Source: Pseudomonas sp. WS 5079 (GTDB lineage: Bacteria > Pseudomonadota > Gammaproteobacteria > Pseudomonadales > Pseudomonadaceae). Taken from it: 64,000 nt of DNA. The position numbers were made by a program, and so were the translations under genes. The notes under the pieces were generated by a model. The model was not told the DNA's origin. It was given only the letters and a program-made list of their open reading frames with translations, and did no database searches. The stretch is from the NCBI RefSeq assembly GCF_012985465.1, contig NZ_JAAQWN010000001.1, forward strand, positions 930,001 through 994,000, read 5' to 3'. Position 1 is the stretch's first letter; each line of letters opens with the position of its first letter. This document shows, piece by piece, positions 43,139-50,997 of this stretch.

Positions 43139-43466
43139 CAGAGCCTCACGGTGGCCGGTCCTTGTACCGTGACTGTGCCCCAGTGCGGACGAGCGGCGCC
43201 TTGATGCCGGTCAAGGGCCCTGATAATCGTTGAAACATTTGCCCAACGCCTTGTGCGGCGGGCCTTTGGCGGTCTCTGCGACAGTGTGCCACAGACTCAA
43301 TCAGCGCCCTGGCTGGTAAGGTGGCCACCGCCCCTGTGGCAGAACGTCGCAGATTATCAAGCGTGATCAAGGCCGGTAGACTACCCAGCCTTATTGTTCA
43401 CCGCTTTTCAAAGCCTGACTGACCTGTTATGCGCAGCCGTCAGGCGCTTCACGGGACGCCCATTTC
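43139..43466. promoter_or_regulatory. Divergent region between CopD-like/hemN and SCO genes
   Basis: This 328-base gap holds both promoters. The Anr/FNR-like box at 43201-43214 is listed separately. Other than GC-rich sequence and the AT-richer stretch near 43380-43420 before the SCO gene, nothing else is recognised. Confidence 0.5.
43201..43214 (-). promoter_or_regulatory. Anr/FNR-like box upstream of the CopD-like/hemN run
   Basis: On the minus strand the site reads TTGACCGGCATCAA, one base from the consensus TTGAT-N4-ATCAA; TTGAC is a common variant. It is 63 bases before the CopD-like start codon. If centred at -41.5 the transcript would start about 25-30 bases before the ATG. hemN is a known Anr target in Pseudomonas, which supports the call. 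Confidence 0.6.
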
Positions 43467-44072
43467 ATGAGTACGTTATTCACCCGTCGCAAGGTCCTCA
43501 CCGGTATGGGCCTGCTGGGCCTGGGCCTGTTGAGCGGCTGTGACACCGGCCCCAAGCTGAACTTCAAGTACGGCAAGGACCTGAGCGACAAGATCATGGG
43601 CCGCACGTTCAAGCTCAAGAACACCGACGGCGAGACCGTCACCCTGAGTTCGTTCCGCGGCCTGATGCCGGTGGTGTTCTTCGGTTTCACCCAGTGCCCG
43701 GCCGTGTGCCCCACCACGCTTGCGCGCATGGCCCAGGCCAAGAAGATGATGGGCCGCGACGGCGAAATCATGCAGGTGATCTTTATCACCCTGGACCCGG
43801 AACGCGACACGCCCCAGGTGCTCGACGCCTACGTCAAGGCCTTCGACCCCAGCTTCGAAGCGCTCTACGGCACGCCGGAAGAAATCGCCGTGGCCGCCAA
43901 GGAATTCGGGATCTTTTATGAAAAGATCCCCGCCGGCGACACCTACACCCTGTCCCACACCGCCACCAGTTTTGTGTTCGACACCCGCGGCAACCTGCGC
44001 CTGGGCCTGTCGGCATCCCTTAACGCCAAAGAGTGCGCAGAAGACCTGCTCACCGTCATGGAGGTCTGCTAA
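43467..44072 (+). CDS. SCO-family copper chaperone (lipoprotein)
   Basis: A 201-residue SCO1/SenC protein. The N-terminal RRKVLTGMGLLGLGLLSGC has a lipobox with Cys near residue 25, so it is likely anchored to the periplasmic face of a membrane. The thioredoxin-like domain carries the copper ligands in FTQCPAVCPT (CxxxC) and the histidine in LSHTATSF. SCO proteins deliver copper to the CuA site of cytochrome oxidase. The stop overlaps the next start (TAATG). It forms a copper-delivery pair with PCu(A)C, divergent from the hemN run. Confidence 0.93.
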   Translation: MSTLFTRRKVLTGMGLLGLGLLSGCDTGPKLNFKYGKDLSDKIMGRTFKLKNTDGETVTLSSFRGLMPVVFFGFTQCPAVCPTTLARMAQAKKMMGRDGEIMQVIFITLDPERDTPQVLDAYVKAFDPSFEALYGTPEEIAVAAKEFGIFYEKIPAGDTYTLSHTATSFVFDTRGNLRLGLSASLNAKECAEDLLTVMEVC

Positions 44073-44542
44073 TGACTGCTGTCCATACCCTCAAGCGCAT
44101 CGCCCTCGGTCTTTCCCTGCTGGGTCTGGCCGCCCACGCCAGCGCCCAGGTGCAGGTCAGCGACGCCTGGGCTCGCGCCACCGTGCCGGGGCAGCATTCG
44201 AGCGGGGCCTTCATGACCCTCACCGCCGACAGCGACAGCAAACTACTTAGCGTCAAGTCGCCGGTGGCCAAGGATGTGCAGATTCATGAGATGAGCATGA
44301 AAGACGACGTCATGCGCATGGGCCCGGTGGACGCCGTGGCACTCCCGGCCGGCCAGGCGGTGAAGCTCGATCCCGAGGGCTATCACGTGATGCTGATGGG
44401 CCTGACGGGCCAGATCAAGGAAGGCGACCAAGTGCCGCTGACCCTGACGGTGGAAGATGCCAAGGGTGACAAGCAGACCCTCGAAATCCAGGCGCCGGCC
44501 CGCAGCCTGGGCAGTGCTGACGGCCATCATATGAACCATTGA
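44072..44542 (+). CDS. Copper chaperone PCu(A)C
   Basis: A 156-residue periplasmic copper chaperone. The signal peptide is RIALGLSLLGLAAHASA. The mature domain begins VQVSDAWARATVPGQHSSGAF, and the copper motif is IHEMSMKDDVMRM followed after about 20 residues by YHVMLMGL (H-x-M ... M ... H-x-M). The C-terminus is His-rich (DGHHMNH), perhaps adding metal ligands. ATG 44072 overlaps the SCO stop by one base with GGAGG upstream. PCu(A)C works with SCO in cytochrome oxidase copper loading. Confidence 0.93.
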   Translation: MTAVHTLKRIALGLSLLGLAAHASAQVQVSDAWARATVPGQHSSGAFMTLTADSDSKLLSVKSPVAKDVQIHEMSMKDDVMRMGPVDAVALPAGQAVKLDPEGYHVMLMGLTGQIKEGDQVPLTLTVEDAKGDKQTLEIQAPARSLGSADGHHMNH

Positions 44543-44550
44543 TCCTGAGG

Positions 44551-45445
44551 GTGGGAGCTGGCTTGCTCGCGGTGGCCATAGGTATTTACACATCTCTTTC
44601 GTGGTTCTTGGGGTTGTGTACATATCCATTGCTGCGGTTACGGCCACTTAGGGTTCCGCCCTTACGGCGGGTCACTTTTGGAAAAGAGCCCGGAGTGCCG
44701 GCCCAGCCAAAAGTAACCAAAAGGGCTCTTGCCCCACCACTCGGCACCTCGCCCAGGCTCGGTGTGCCCGTCATCCGACATTGATTTGGGGGGCCGCCGC
44801 GATGGGCCATCCATGGCCCAGCGCGGCTAAACCGGCGTCCTGCCGGTTTACCCCCCAAATCAATATCGGATGAAGGCCAGCGTGGTTTAACGGGGCGCCT
44901 AAGATCAAAATCACAAGCAAAGCGAGGCGGCCTGACAGCCGACCTGATCATCGAAGCGTACGCGTACCCTTGTAGGAGCGGGCTTGCCCGCGATGGTCGT
45001 TAACGATGACGAATGAATACCAGATACTCTGATGTGTTCTTTCGGGCGTCATCGCAGGCAAGCCAGCTCCTACAGGGGAATGCAGCTTCGCGCTCTGGTT
45101 CTGCTGTTGCTGTTGCTCTGCTTTTGATCTTAGGCGCCCCGTTAAACCACGATGGCCGCAGGCAGGTATTGCGCAGTGGGCACCCCGGCATGGATGCCGG
45201 GGTAGCCGCGACACGGCCATGGATGGCCGATCGCGGCGGGCCCACGGAGCAATGCCTGACTGCGGGCATGCCGAGCCTAGGCGAGGCACCGAGTGGTGGG
45301 GCAAAAGCGCTTTGGTTACTTTCGCGCTCTTCGAAAGTGACCCGCCGTAAGGGCGGAACCCTAAGTGGCCGTGACCGCAGCAATGGATATGTACACATAC
45401 CCAGATGAGGATACCTATGGCCACCGCGAGCAATCCAACTCCCAC
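44551..45445. repeat. Long imperfect palindromic repeat element with central REPIN (about 0.9 kb)
   Basis: The outer ends match as inverted copies (GTGGGAGCTGGCTTGCTCGC at left; the right end is its near-complement finishing at 45445), followed by GGTGGCCATAGGTAT on both sides. Inverted matches continue inward: CATATCCATTGCTGCGGT, ACGGCCACTTAGGGTTCCGC, CTTACGGCGGGTCACTTT, a diverged GCCCCACCACTCGG block, and GTTTAACGGGGCGCCTAAGA. The arms are about 350-400 bases each with diverged middles. It contains no convincing gene; frames in it are repeat artefacts. It looks like a non-coding Pseudomonas repeat family. Confidence 0.8.
44971..45075. repeat. REPIN at the centre of the long palindromic element
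   Basis: TGTAGGAGCGGGCTTGCCCG on the left and GCAGGCAAGCCAGCTCCTACA-type sequence on the right form a REPIN with a 60-base middle. It sits between the two arms of the larger element. Confidence 0.85.
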
Positions 45446-45464
45446 AGGGGATCTTTGCCGGGTG

Positions 45465-45524
45465 CAGAGTTTTGTGCCGCACCGCCCATCAAATGCGGGA
45501 GTTTTGCTGGGGCACCGAACTCTG
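45465..45524. other. Imperfect inverted repeat downstream of the cupin remnant
   Basis: CAGAGTT (45465-45471) and AACTCTG (45518-45524), with inner TGCC/GGCA pairing, bracket about 45 bases. It may be the old terminator of the cupin gene or part of a repeat boundary. Little else is recognisable in 45446-45565. Confidence 0.3.
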
Positions 45525-45565
45525 AAAACCCCACGATGGATCCGTCTCGGCCGATGGACGACAAA

Positions 45566-45772
45566 TCAATCCACAATAAACAGCCTAGCCCCGGTTGCTG
45601 TGCTCGACCGGTGCCCGTCCCTGTCATTGCCCACCTGATAACTCATCCCCGCCGTCAGGGTGAACTGACGGCCATCCTCCAGTTCGGTCTGCAACTCCCA
45701 CTCCAGGCACAACAACACATGCCCGCGCCAACACCAGTGGTCAGCCAGGTAGCCAGGGCTGTATTCCACCAT
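45566..45772 (-). pseudogene. Remnant of a DHCW-motif cupin gene (5' half missing)
   Basis: The frame encodes YSPGYLADHWCWRGHVLLCL, then ELEDGRQFTLTAGMSYQVG and ends HRSSTATGARLFIVD. That is the C-terminal 65-70 residues of the small 'DHCW motif cupin' family, normally about 105-110 residues. The N-terminal strands are absent: upstream sequence in frame is unrelated (GRAGRIPKATPC) and runs into the HIT gene start. A Trp replaces the usual Gly in LEWEL. It borders the repeat element, which may have contributed to the loss. A translated 68-residue product from 45772 is possible but unlikely to fold. Confidence 0.6.
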
Positions 45773-45821
45773 ACAGGGAGTTGCCTTTGGTATCCTGCCG
45801 GCCCGACCTAGGTGCCCGGCC

Positions 45822-46316
45822 ATGCACATTGCTCCGTCCCATATCCTCCACGAAACCGAACACTGGCTGCTCAACCATCACCTGGCCTCGGCCCTGCCCG
45901 GTTATTTGATGCTGGGGGCCAAGACGCCAATCAGCTCGTTGGCTGACCTACCCGACGCGGCCCTGGCGCAAATGGGTGGCCTACTGGCGAAAACCCAGAA
46001 GGTGATGGAAGTACAGCTCCAACCCAAGTGGCTATACATCAGCCGCTTTGGGCATATGCCCGGCTTCCCGCTGCACTTTCATTTGATCCCGGTCTATGAC
46101 TGGGTCGAAACGCTGTTCTGGGAGGATGAGCGCTACCGGGTGCTGCAAGACTTCGGCGCTGGCAGCAACGGGCAAGCGGCGACGGATGGGGCCGAACTCA
46201 CCCTGTTTATCTGGCGCGAGTTCGGTGAGAACCCGACGCCACCCGCGACGGCCGGGCTCACGGTGCCGGGCGTGATCGAGCGCCTGCGCGCCGCGTTCAA
46301 ACAGTCAGACGCTTGA
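45822..46316 (+). CDS. HIT-family protein
   Basis: A 164-residue histidine-triad fold protein. The core FPLHFHLIPVYDW corresponds to the HIT motif with the nucleophilic middle His kept, but the first His of HxHxHxx replaced by Pro (P-L-H-F-H-L-I-P). SRFGHMPGFP precedes it and the N-terminal WLLNHHLASALPGYLML carries the nucleotide-binding strand. HIT proteins hydrolyse or transfer nucleotide phosphoramidates or diadenosine polyphosphates. The last 20 bases overlap the 3' end of the convergent GNAT gene. The upstream cupin remnant lies on the opposite strand. Confidence 0.82.
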   Translation: MHIAPSHILHETEHWLLNHHLASALPGYLMLGAKTPISSLADLPDAALAQMGGLLAKTQKVMEVQLQPKWLYISRFGHMPGFPLHFHLIPVYDWVETLFWEDERYRVLQDFGAGSNGQAATDGAELTLFIWREFGENPTPPATAGLTVPGVIERLRAAFKQSDA

Positions 46317-46767
46317 CCATCGGCACACACGCCAGCTCCAGCCCCGTAGGCGAATGATAGATCGACTGCTCGCCGCCTTCGTAACCGCGGCCACGATAGA
46401 AATCAGCAGCATTCAACGTCGCGTCCAGCACCACCTCCTCAATCCCCAGCTCCAGCGCCACCTGCTCCAGGTGCTCGAGCATCTGCCCGCCAAACCCGCG
46501 CCCGATATAACCGGGCAGCACAAACAGCGCACCGACTTCTCGATGGTCCGGGTCGAGCATGCCGGTGGCGACCGGCTCGCCATCGACGCAACCCAGGTAG
46601 AACGGCTTGGCCATCAGCGCGGTGTAACCGTCCTCGGCGGCGCCACGGGTCCAGGTCAGCATCTGCTCGACGGGGTAGGCGCCGATGCATTGGCTGCGGA
46701 TCGCCTGCAGGCGGATGTCGAAGGCGATGGGGCCGTCGTCGTGGGTGGCGCGTCTGATTTGCAGCAT
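46297..46767 (-). CDS. GNAT-family N-acetyltransferase
   Basis: A 156-residue GNAT protein starting MLQIRRATHDDGPIAFDIRL. Motif A for acetyl-CoA binding reads LFVLPGYIGRGFGGQMLEHL (R/Q-x-x-G-x-G/A type). C-terminal DATLNAADFYRGRGYEGG is the motif B helix and strand with the conserved Tyr. The substrate is unknown. It is convergent with the HIT gene and overlaps its end by 20 bases, so transcripts from the two genes would be antisense at their 3' ends. Confidence 0.9.
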   Translation of the reverse strand: MLQIRRATHDDGPIAFDIRLQAIRSQCIGAYPVEQMLTWTRGAAEDGYTALMAKPFYLGCVDGEPVATGMLDPDHREVGALFVLPGYIGRGFGGQMLEHLEQVALELGIEEVVLDATLNAADFYRGRGYEGGEQSIYHSPTGLELACVPMVKRLTV

Positions 46768-46960
46768 TCGAATCTCCCTGAATTAACTGTGTTTGCCGTG
46801 ACCTCAAGGTGCCATTAGCACACTTGTGCTAATCGACCCCGCAGGCGCCCGGCGCTATATTCGCCGGCACCCCCAACGCTCCCCGCCAGCACGTCGAACC
46901 CGCCGTGCAAGGGATCGTTGTGCGTTGAAAACACCAAAACAACCCCAAGGAAGACACACC

Positions 46961-47293
46961 ATGAAACTGCACTCCCCTGTTACCCGCCTGGCGCTGCTGG
47001 GTGCCCTGATGATCGGCGTTGCCGGTTGCAGCAATATCAAACCCACCGAAGATCATCTCAAGACCCTCTCGGAAACCAACCTAGGCGAGCCGGTCAAGCG
47101 TGTTTCCAATGTACGCAGCGACTCCATGACCACCTATTACATCGCCAGCACCGCTTCCGGTGACTACAACTGCTCCGTGCCCAGCGGTGCCAGCGGCGGG
47201 ATGTTTGCCGTGGCCAGCTTCGGCCTGATGAAACCCGCTGCCTACTGCCAACCCAAGGGTGCCCGGGGTAACGCGTTGACGCCGTTTAACTAA
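46961..47293 (+). CDS. Small lipoprotein, unknown function
   Basis: A 110-residue lipoprotein: MKLHSPVTRLALLGALMIGV then AGC lipobox with Cys near residue 23. The mature part begins SNIKPTEDHLKTLSETNLGE and contains two further cysteines (DYNCSVPSG and AAYCQPKG), probably a disulfide. ATG 46961 follows AAGGAAGACACACC; the longer frame from 46826 lacks a start signal. It is convergent with the hybrid kinase gene, sharing 4 bases at the stops. It is presumably envelope-located; I do not recognise a function. Confidence 0.82.
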   Translation: MKLHSPVTRLALLGALMIGVAGCSNIKPTEDHLKTLSETNLGEPVKRVSNVRSDSMTTYYIASTASGDYNCSVPSGASGGMFAVASFGLMKPAAYCQPKGARGNALTPFN

Positions 47294-48891
47294 CCCTGGC
47301 TGAGGTCGCGCAGGGTGCCCCGTAGTTCAGCGGGGCGCACTGGCTTGGACAAAATGGCGATCTGCCGGTCGTGCAGCGCCGCCTGGATCTTCTCCACGTC
47401 ATGCCCGGTCAGAATCAGCGCCGGCACCGCCACCCCGCGCTGCGCGCGCAGGTGGTCGATGCACTCGATGCCGGTGGCGTGGTTGCCCAGGTCATAGTCG
47501 GCGACGATGATGTCGCAATCGCTGACCAGGTTATGCCCGCTCGATTCGGCCTGCACCTCACAGCCCCAACGCTCCAGCAACGCCTGGGTGGCCAGCAGCA
47601 CGTTGTGGTCATCTTCCACCAGGCACACCTTCAAACCGGTCAGCAGCCCTGCCTGGCGCGCATCGTCACGCACCACCGGTTGATGGGTCGCGGTCGCCAG
47701 GGGCAAGCCGCGCAAGCTGACCGAAGTGCCCCGGCCCACCCGTGAGCGCAGCGCCACGTCCATGCCCATCAACAGCCCCAGGCGCTTGACGATGGACAAG
47801 CCCAGGCCGACGCCTTCAACGTCTTTGTCGCGCAACTGGCGCACACGATAGAACTCCTCGAACACCCGGGGCAGATGTTCCTCGGCAATCCCCCGCCCCT
47901 GGTCGTGAATTTCCACCATCACCTCGCCGCCACGCTGGCGCACGCCGATCAGCACCGGGCGCTGGCCGCCGTATTTGAAACAGTTGGAGAGCACGTTCTG
48001 CACCATGGTTGCCAACAGCGCAGGATCCACCCGTACCCAGTGGGCGCAGGGGCGCAGGCGCAGTTCTACCCCAGCCCAGCGGGCGGCTTCAGCGTTTTGC
48101 CGCAGCAGGTCGGCCAGCCACTCACCGAGGTGCACCACCTGGTATTTGGGCAGCAGCCGGCCGTTGTCCAAGGTGTAGAGGTCGAGAATGGAGCGGAACA
48201 ATTGCGACACGTTCAGCAGCGAACGGTCGATATTGTCCACCAGCCGCCGTTCTTCATCGCCCAAGCGCGCTTCACGCAGGCAGGCGGTAAACAGGCCGAT
48301 GGAGTGGATGGGCTGGCGCAGATCATGGCTGGCCTGGGCGAGGAAGCGCGATTTTTCCAGGTTGGCGGCGATGGCTTCTTCGGACGCCTTGCGCGTGCGC
48401 TCCAGCAGCAGGTGGGCGTAGACCGGGATCACCGTGCTGGTGATCATCAGCATCAGCACCATAAAGGGCTGCGCCTGCCACAGTGGGGTCAGCCGATACA
48501 CAATCAGCAGCGCCAGCAACGCCAGGCCCGTGGCAATCGCCAGGTAGCGCGAACCGTAGCGCATGCCGTTGCCGAGGTTGACCCAGACCATCACCGCATA
48601 CAGCGGCAACGCCGCCTCACCGCCCACCACCAGGCCGAACGAGGTGCCGGTGTAGTCGTGGATCATCCCGAAGACCCGCCGCGCCGGATAATGCCCGGGC
48701 CAGCGTGCAATCACCTGGCGCAGCGCAATCGAGACCAGCAGGAACCCGCAGATGTAGATAATCACCGGCACATAGCGGTCCATCGACTGCCCCGGCAAAA
48801 AGCCCAGCAGGCCGATGTACACAATGGCGCAGGCGGCCACCACAATACGCAGGTTGGCTTGGTCCAGTTCGGCGTCTTTCACGAACTTCAT
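47290..48891 (-). CDS. Hybrid sensor histidine kinase/response regulator
   Basis: A 533-residue membrane kinase. Residues about 15-160 hold five or six transmembrane helices and no large periplasmic domain, suggesting it senses a membrane or intracellular cue. A short linker leads to the dimerisation domain with H189 in QASHDLRQPIHSIGL. The HATPase domain has NCFKYGG (N box), DQGRGI and GVGLGLSIV. A C-terminal receiver domain carries the phospho-acceptor Asp in IIVADYDLG (about 465) and a final Lys in ILSKPVRP. ATG 48891 has AAGGA 8 bases upstream. It is divergent from a LuxR-type regulator, its probable partner. Confidence 0.92.
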   Translation of the reverse strand: MKFVKDAELDQANLRIVVAACAIVYIGLLGFLPGQSMDRYVPVIIYICGFLLVSIALRQVIARWPGHYPARRVFGMIHDYTGTSFGLVVGGEAALPLYAVMVWVNLGNGMRYGSRYLAIATGLALLALLIVYRLTPLWQAQPFMVLMLMITSTVIPVYAHLLLERTRKASEEAIAANLEKSRFLAQASHDLRQPIHSIGLFTACLREARLGDEERRLVDNIDRSLLNVSQLFRSILDLYTLDNGRLLPKYQVVHLGEWLADLLRQNAEAARWAGVELRLRPCAHWVRVDPALLATMVQNVLSNCFKYGGQRPVLIGVRQRGGEVMVEIHDQGRGIAEEHLPRVFEEFYRVRQLRDKDVEGVGLGLSIVKRLGLLMGMDVALRSRVGRGTSVSLRGLPLATATHQPVVRDDARQAGLLTGLKVCLVEDDHNVLLATQALLERWGCEVQAESSGHNLVSDCDIIVADYDLGNHATGIECIDHLRAQRGVAVPALILTGHDVEKIQAALHDRQIAILSKPVRPAELRGTLRDLSQG

Positions 48892-49004
48892 GGGCAACGT
48901 CCTTGTACGGTCATCGTCTTATCTGTGTACCCGGCAGGCAGGCGGTGAACAGAGTGGTAAAGTAGCACGCCACAGGACAACCTGGCCCCAGGGAGGAGCA
49001 CCCC

Positions 49005-49607
49005 ATGACATGCCGGATCATCATCGCCGACGACCATCCAATGTTTCGCGAAGGCATGCTGCGCACCGTGCAACGCCTGCTGCCCGAGGCCTGCGTGGAA
49101 CAGGCCGGCGACCTGGACACCGTGCTGCAGATGCTCAAGAGCGGCAGCGAAGTCGACACCCTGATCCTTGATTTGCGCTTCCCCGGCCTGACCTGCATCA
49201 GCCAGTTGGGCGAACTGCGCCAGCAACTGCGGCGCACCACATTGATCGTGGTGTCGATGGTCGATGACCCGTTGTTGATCGAACAGGTGATGGCGCTGGG
49301 GGCCGACGGTTTTATCGGCAAAAACATCGCCCCCGAAGAAATCGGCCAGGCCCTGCTCGCCATCCGCCAGGGCGAGGTGCTGGTCAAATTCGCCCCCTCC
49401 GGGCTGTTGCCCCTGGACACCAACACCCTGACTGCACGCCAGCAGGAGGTGTTGCGGCTGATCGCCCAAGGCAAGACCAACAAGGAAATCGCCAAGGCCC
49501 TGGATATTTCGCCGTTTACCGTGCGCATCCATGTGTCGGGGTTGTTGAGAAGCCTGAACGTGCCATCGCGGGCAGCGGCAGCCGTTAAATACAGCCCACC
49601 CCTGTAG
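49005..49607 (+). CDS. LuxR/NarL-type response regulator
   Basis: A 200-residue two-domain regulator. The receiver domain starts [15 protein letters not shown] with the acidic pair, has the phospho-acceptor in [10 protein letters not shown] and the conserved Lys in [10 protein letters not shown]. The C-terminal HTH begins [20 protein letters not shown] and continues with [18 protein letters not shown]. It is divergent from the hybrid kinase gene (113-base gap), which is the likely cognate partner. Its TAG stop is part of the TAGGAG that serves as the ribosome-binding site of the next gene. Confidence 0.93.
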   Translation: MTCRIIIADDHPMFREGMLRTVQRLLPEACVEQAGDLDTVLQMLKSGSEVDTLILDLRFPGLTCISQLGELRQQLRRTTLIVVSMVDDPLLIEQVMALGADGFIGKNIAPEEIGQALLAIRQGEVLVKFAPSGLLPLDTNTLTARQQEVLRLIAQGKTNKEIAKALDISPFTVRIHVSGLLRSLNVPSRAAAAVKYSPPL

Positions 49608-49617
49608 GAGCAGCACC

Positions 49618-50418
49618 ATCAAAGCCCTCTCCATCGTGCGCCCCAGCGGCAGCCGGATCGCCGCAGGCGAAAAAACCCTGGAAATCCGCCGCTGGCAGCC
49701 CCAGCTGGAGCCGTCCCAGGACCTGCTGATTGTCGAGAACGGGCGCTTCCTGCATACCGATGGCGATGAAGACGAAGCCGGTGTGGCCGTCGCCATCGTA
49801 CGCGTAAAGGCAGTGCGTGCGTTTGCCCCAGAGGACGTGCCAGCAGCCTGCGCCAGCTATTTCGAAGAAGGCTGGTTCGCCTGGGAACTGAGTGACGTAC
49901 GGCCGCTCGCACGCCCCTTTAGCGCCCTGGCGGCACGGGGGATCTACGAGGTTGAATTCATGGAAAACCGCGAGAACTGTATGAACAGTCAGATCAGAGT
50001 CGCCACCCCGGCAGACATCAACGTCATCTTCGACATTCGCACCAGCGTCAGGGAAAACCACCTGTCCCATGACCAATTGGCGCAAATGGGCATCACCCCG
50101 CACGCCATCCAGCAAGCCATGCAACTAGCGCCCTGCGTATGGATCGCCGAGGTGGAGGGTGTGGCGGCCGGTTTTTCCATGGCCGATATAGAAGAAGGCT
50201 GCGTATTTGCCGCCTTCATCCGCCCCGAATTCGAAGGCCACGGACTGGGCCGCAGGCTGATGGAGCAGGCCGAAGCCTTGTTGTTCCAGCACCATCAACA
50301 GATCTGGCTGGAAACCGCCGAAGCGAGCCGCGCCAACGGGTTTTACCAGCGCCTGGGGTGGGTGGTGGTGGAGCAATTGCCGGACGGGGATATTCGGATG
50401 GAGAAGCTCCGGGAATAA
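49618..50418 (+). CDS. ASCH-domain/GNAT fusion protein with apparent ATC start
   Basis: One uninterrupted frame encodes an ASCH-like domain (about 1-115: IKALSIVRPSGSRIAAGEKT, LEIRRW, DLLIVENGRF, RGIYEVEF) and then a GNAT acetyltransferase (from about 122: MNSQIRVATPADINVIFDIR, with PEFEGHGLGRRLMEQAEALL as motif A). The natural start of the ASCH domain falls on ATC at 49618, 8 bases after TAGGAG; in relatives I would expect ATG-Lys-Ala-Leu-Ser. The first standard start is GTG 49636, six codons in and poorly spaced. The GNAT could also be made alone from ATG 49960 or 49981. ASCH domains are thought to bind RNA or modified nucleosides. Confidence 0.7.
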   Translation: MKALSIVRPSGSRIAAGEKTLEIRRWQPQLEPSQDLLIVENGRFLHTDGDEDEAGVAVAIVRVKAVRAFAPEDVPAACASYFEEGWFAWELSDVRPLARPFSALAARGIYEVEFMENRENCMNSQIRVATPADINVIFDIRTSVRENHLSHDQLAQMGITPHAIQQAMQLAPCVWIAEVEGVAAGFSMADIEEGCVFAAFIRPEFEGHGLGRRLMEQAEALLFQHHQQIWLETAEASRANGFYQRLGWVVVEQLPDGDIRMEKLRE

Positions 50419-50491
50419 CCCTGCCAGTGGGATTTTCGCCAGCGCACCGACCCCGCTATCATGCAGCCCTTCGCCCAACCCAGGAACCGCC

Positions 50492-50983
50492 ATGCCCGCC
50501 CTCACCCTACGCAACGCCACCCCGGCAGACGCCGCCCGCTGCTACGAGATCGAAATCGGCGCCTACGAAGGTGATGAAGCCGCGACCCTGGAGAAGATCG
50601 CCACGCGTATCGCCCTGTACCCGCAAGGCTTCCTCACTCTGGAAGTGGAAGGTCAAGTAGTGGGCTTTATCAACGGCGGGTGCGCCTATGATGTGGTGAT
50701 GTCGGATGAGGCCTTCAAAGAGTTGGTGGGGCACTCGGCGGATGCGCCGAATGTCGTGATCATGTCGGTGGTGGTCGACCCGGCGCACCAGGGCAAGGGG
50801 TATTCCACGCAGTTGATGCAGGCCTTTGTGCAGCGCATGCGCGGGATGGGCAAGCAGACCATCCACCTGATGTGCAAGGAGCAGCATGTGCCGTTGTACA
50901 CGCGCATGGGTTACCAGTATGTGCAGCCCTCGGCGTCAGACCACGGCGGGATGGCCTGGCATGAGATGGTGATGACGCTCTGA
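50492..50983 (+). CDS. GNAT-family N-acetyltransferase
   Basis: A 163-residue acetyltransferase beginning MPALTLRNATPADAARCYEI. Acetyl-CoA motif A reads VVVDPAHQGKGYSTQLMQAF, and the C-terminal VPLYTRMGYQYVQPSASDHG completes the fold. The layout resembles the arylalkylamine (serotonin N-acetyltransferase-like) subgroup. ATG 50492 follows CAGGAACCGCC. It lies 73 bases downstream of the ASCH-GNAT fusion; the two GNATs are not close copies. Substrate unknown. Confidence 0.9.
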   Translation: MPALTLRNATPADAARCYEIEIGAYEGDEAATLEKIATRIALYPQGFLTLEVEGQVVGFINGGCAYDVVMSDEAFKELVGHSADAPNVVIMSVVVDPAHQGKGYSTQLMQAFVQRMRGMGKQTIHLMCKEQHVPLYTRMGYQYVQPSASDHGGMAWHEMVMTL

Positions 50984-50997
50984 TCCGGCAGCGGGCT

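Noticed and set aside
44539..45482. Several 100-165 codon frames inside the long palindromic element
   Set aside because: They appear on both strands with mirrored peptides, as expected from an inverted non-coding repeat.
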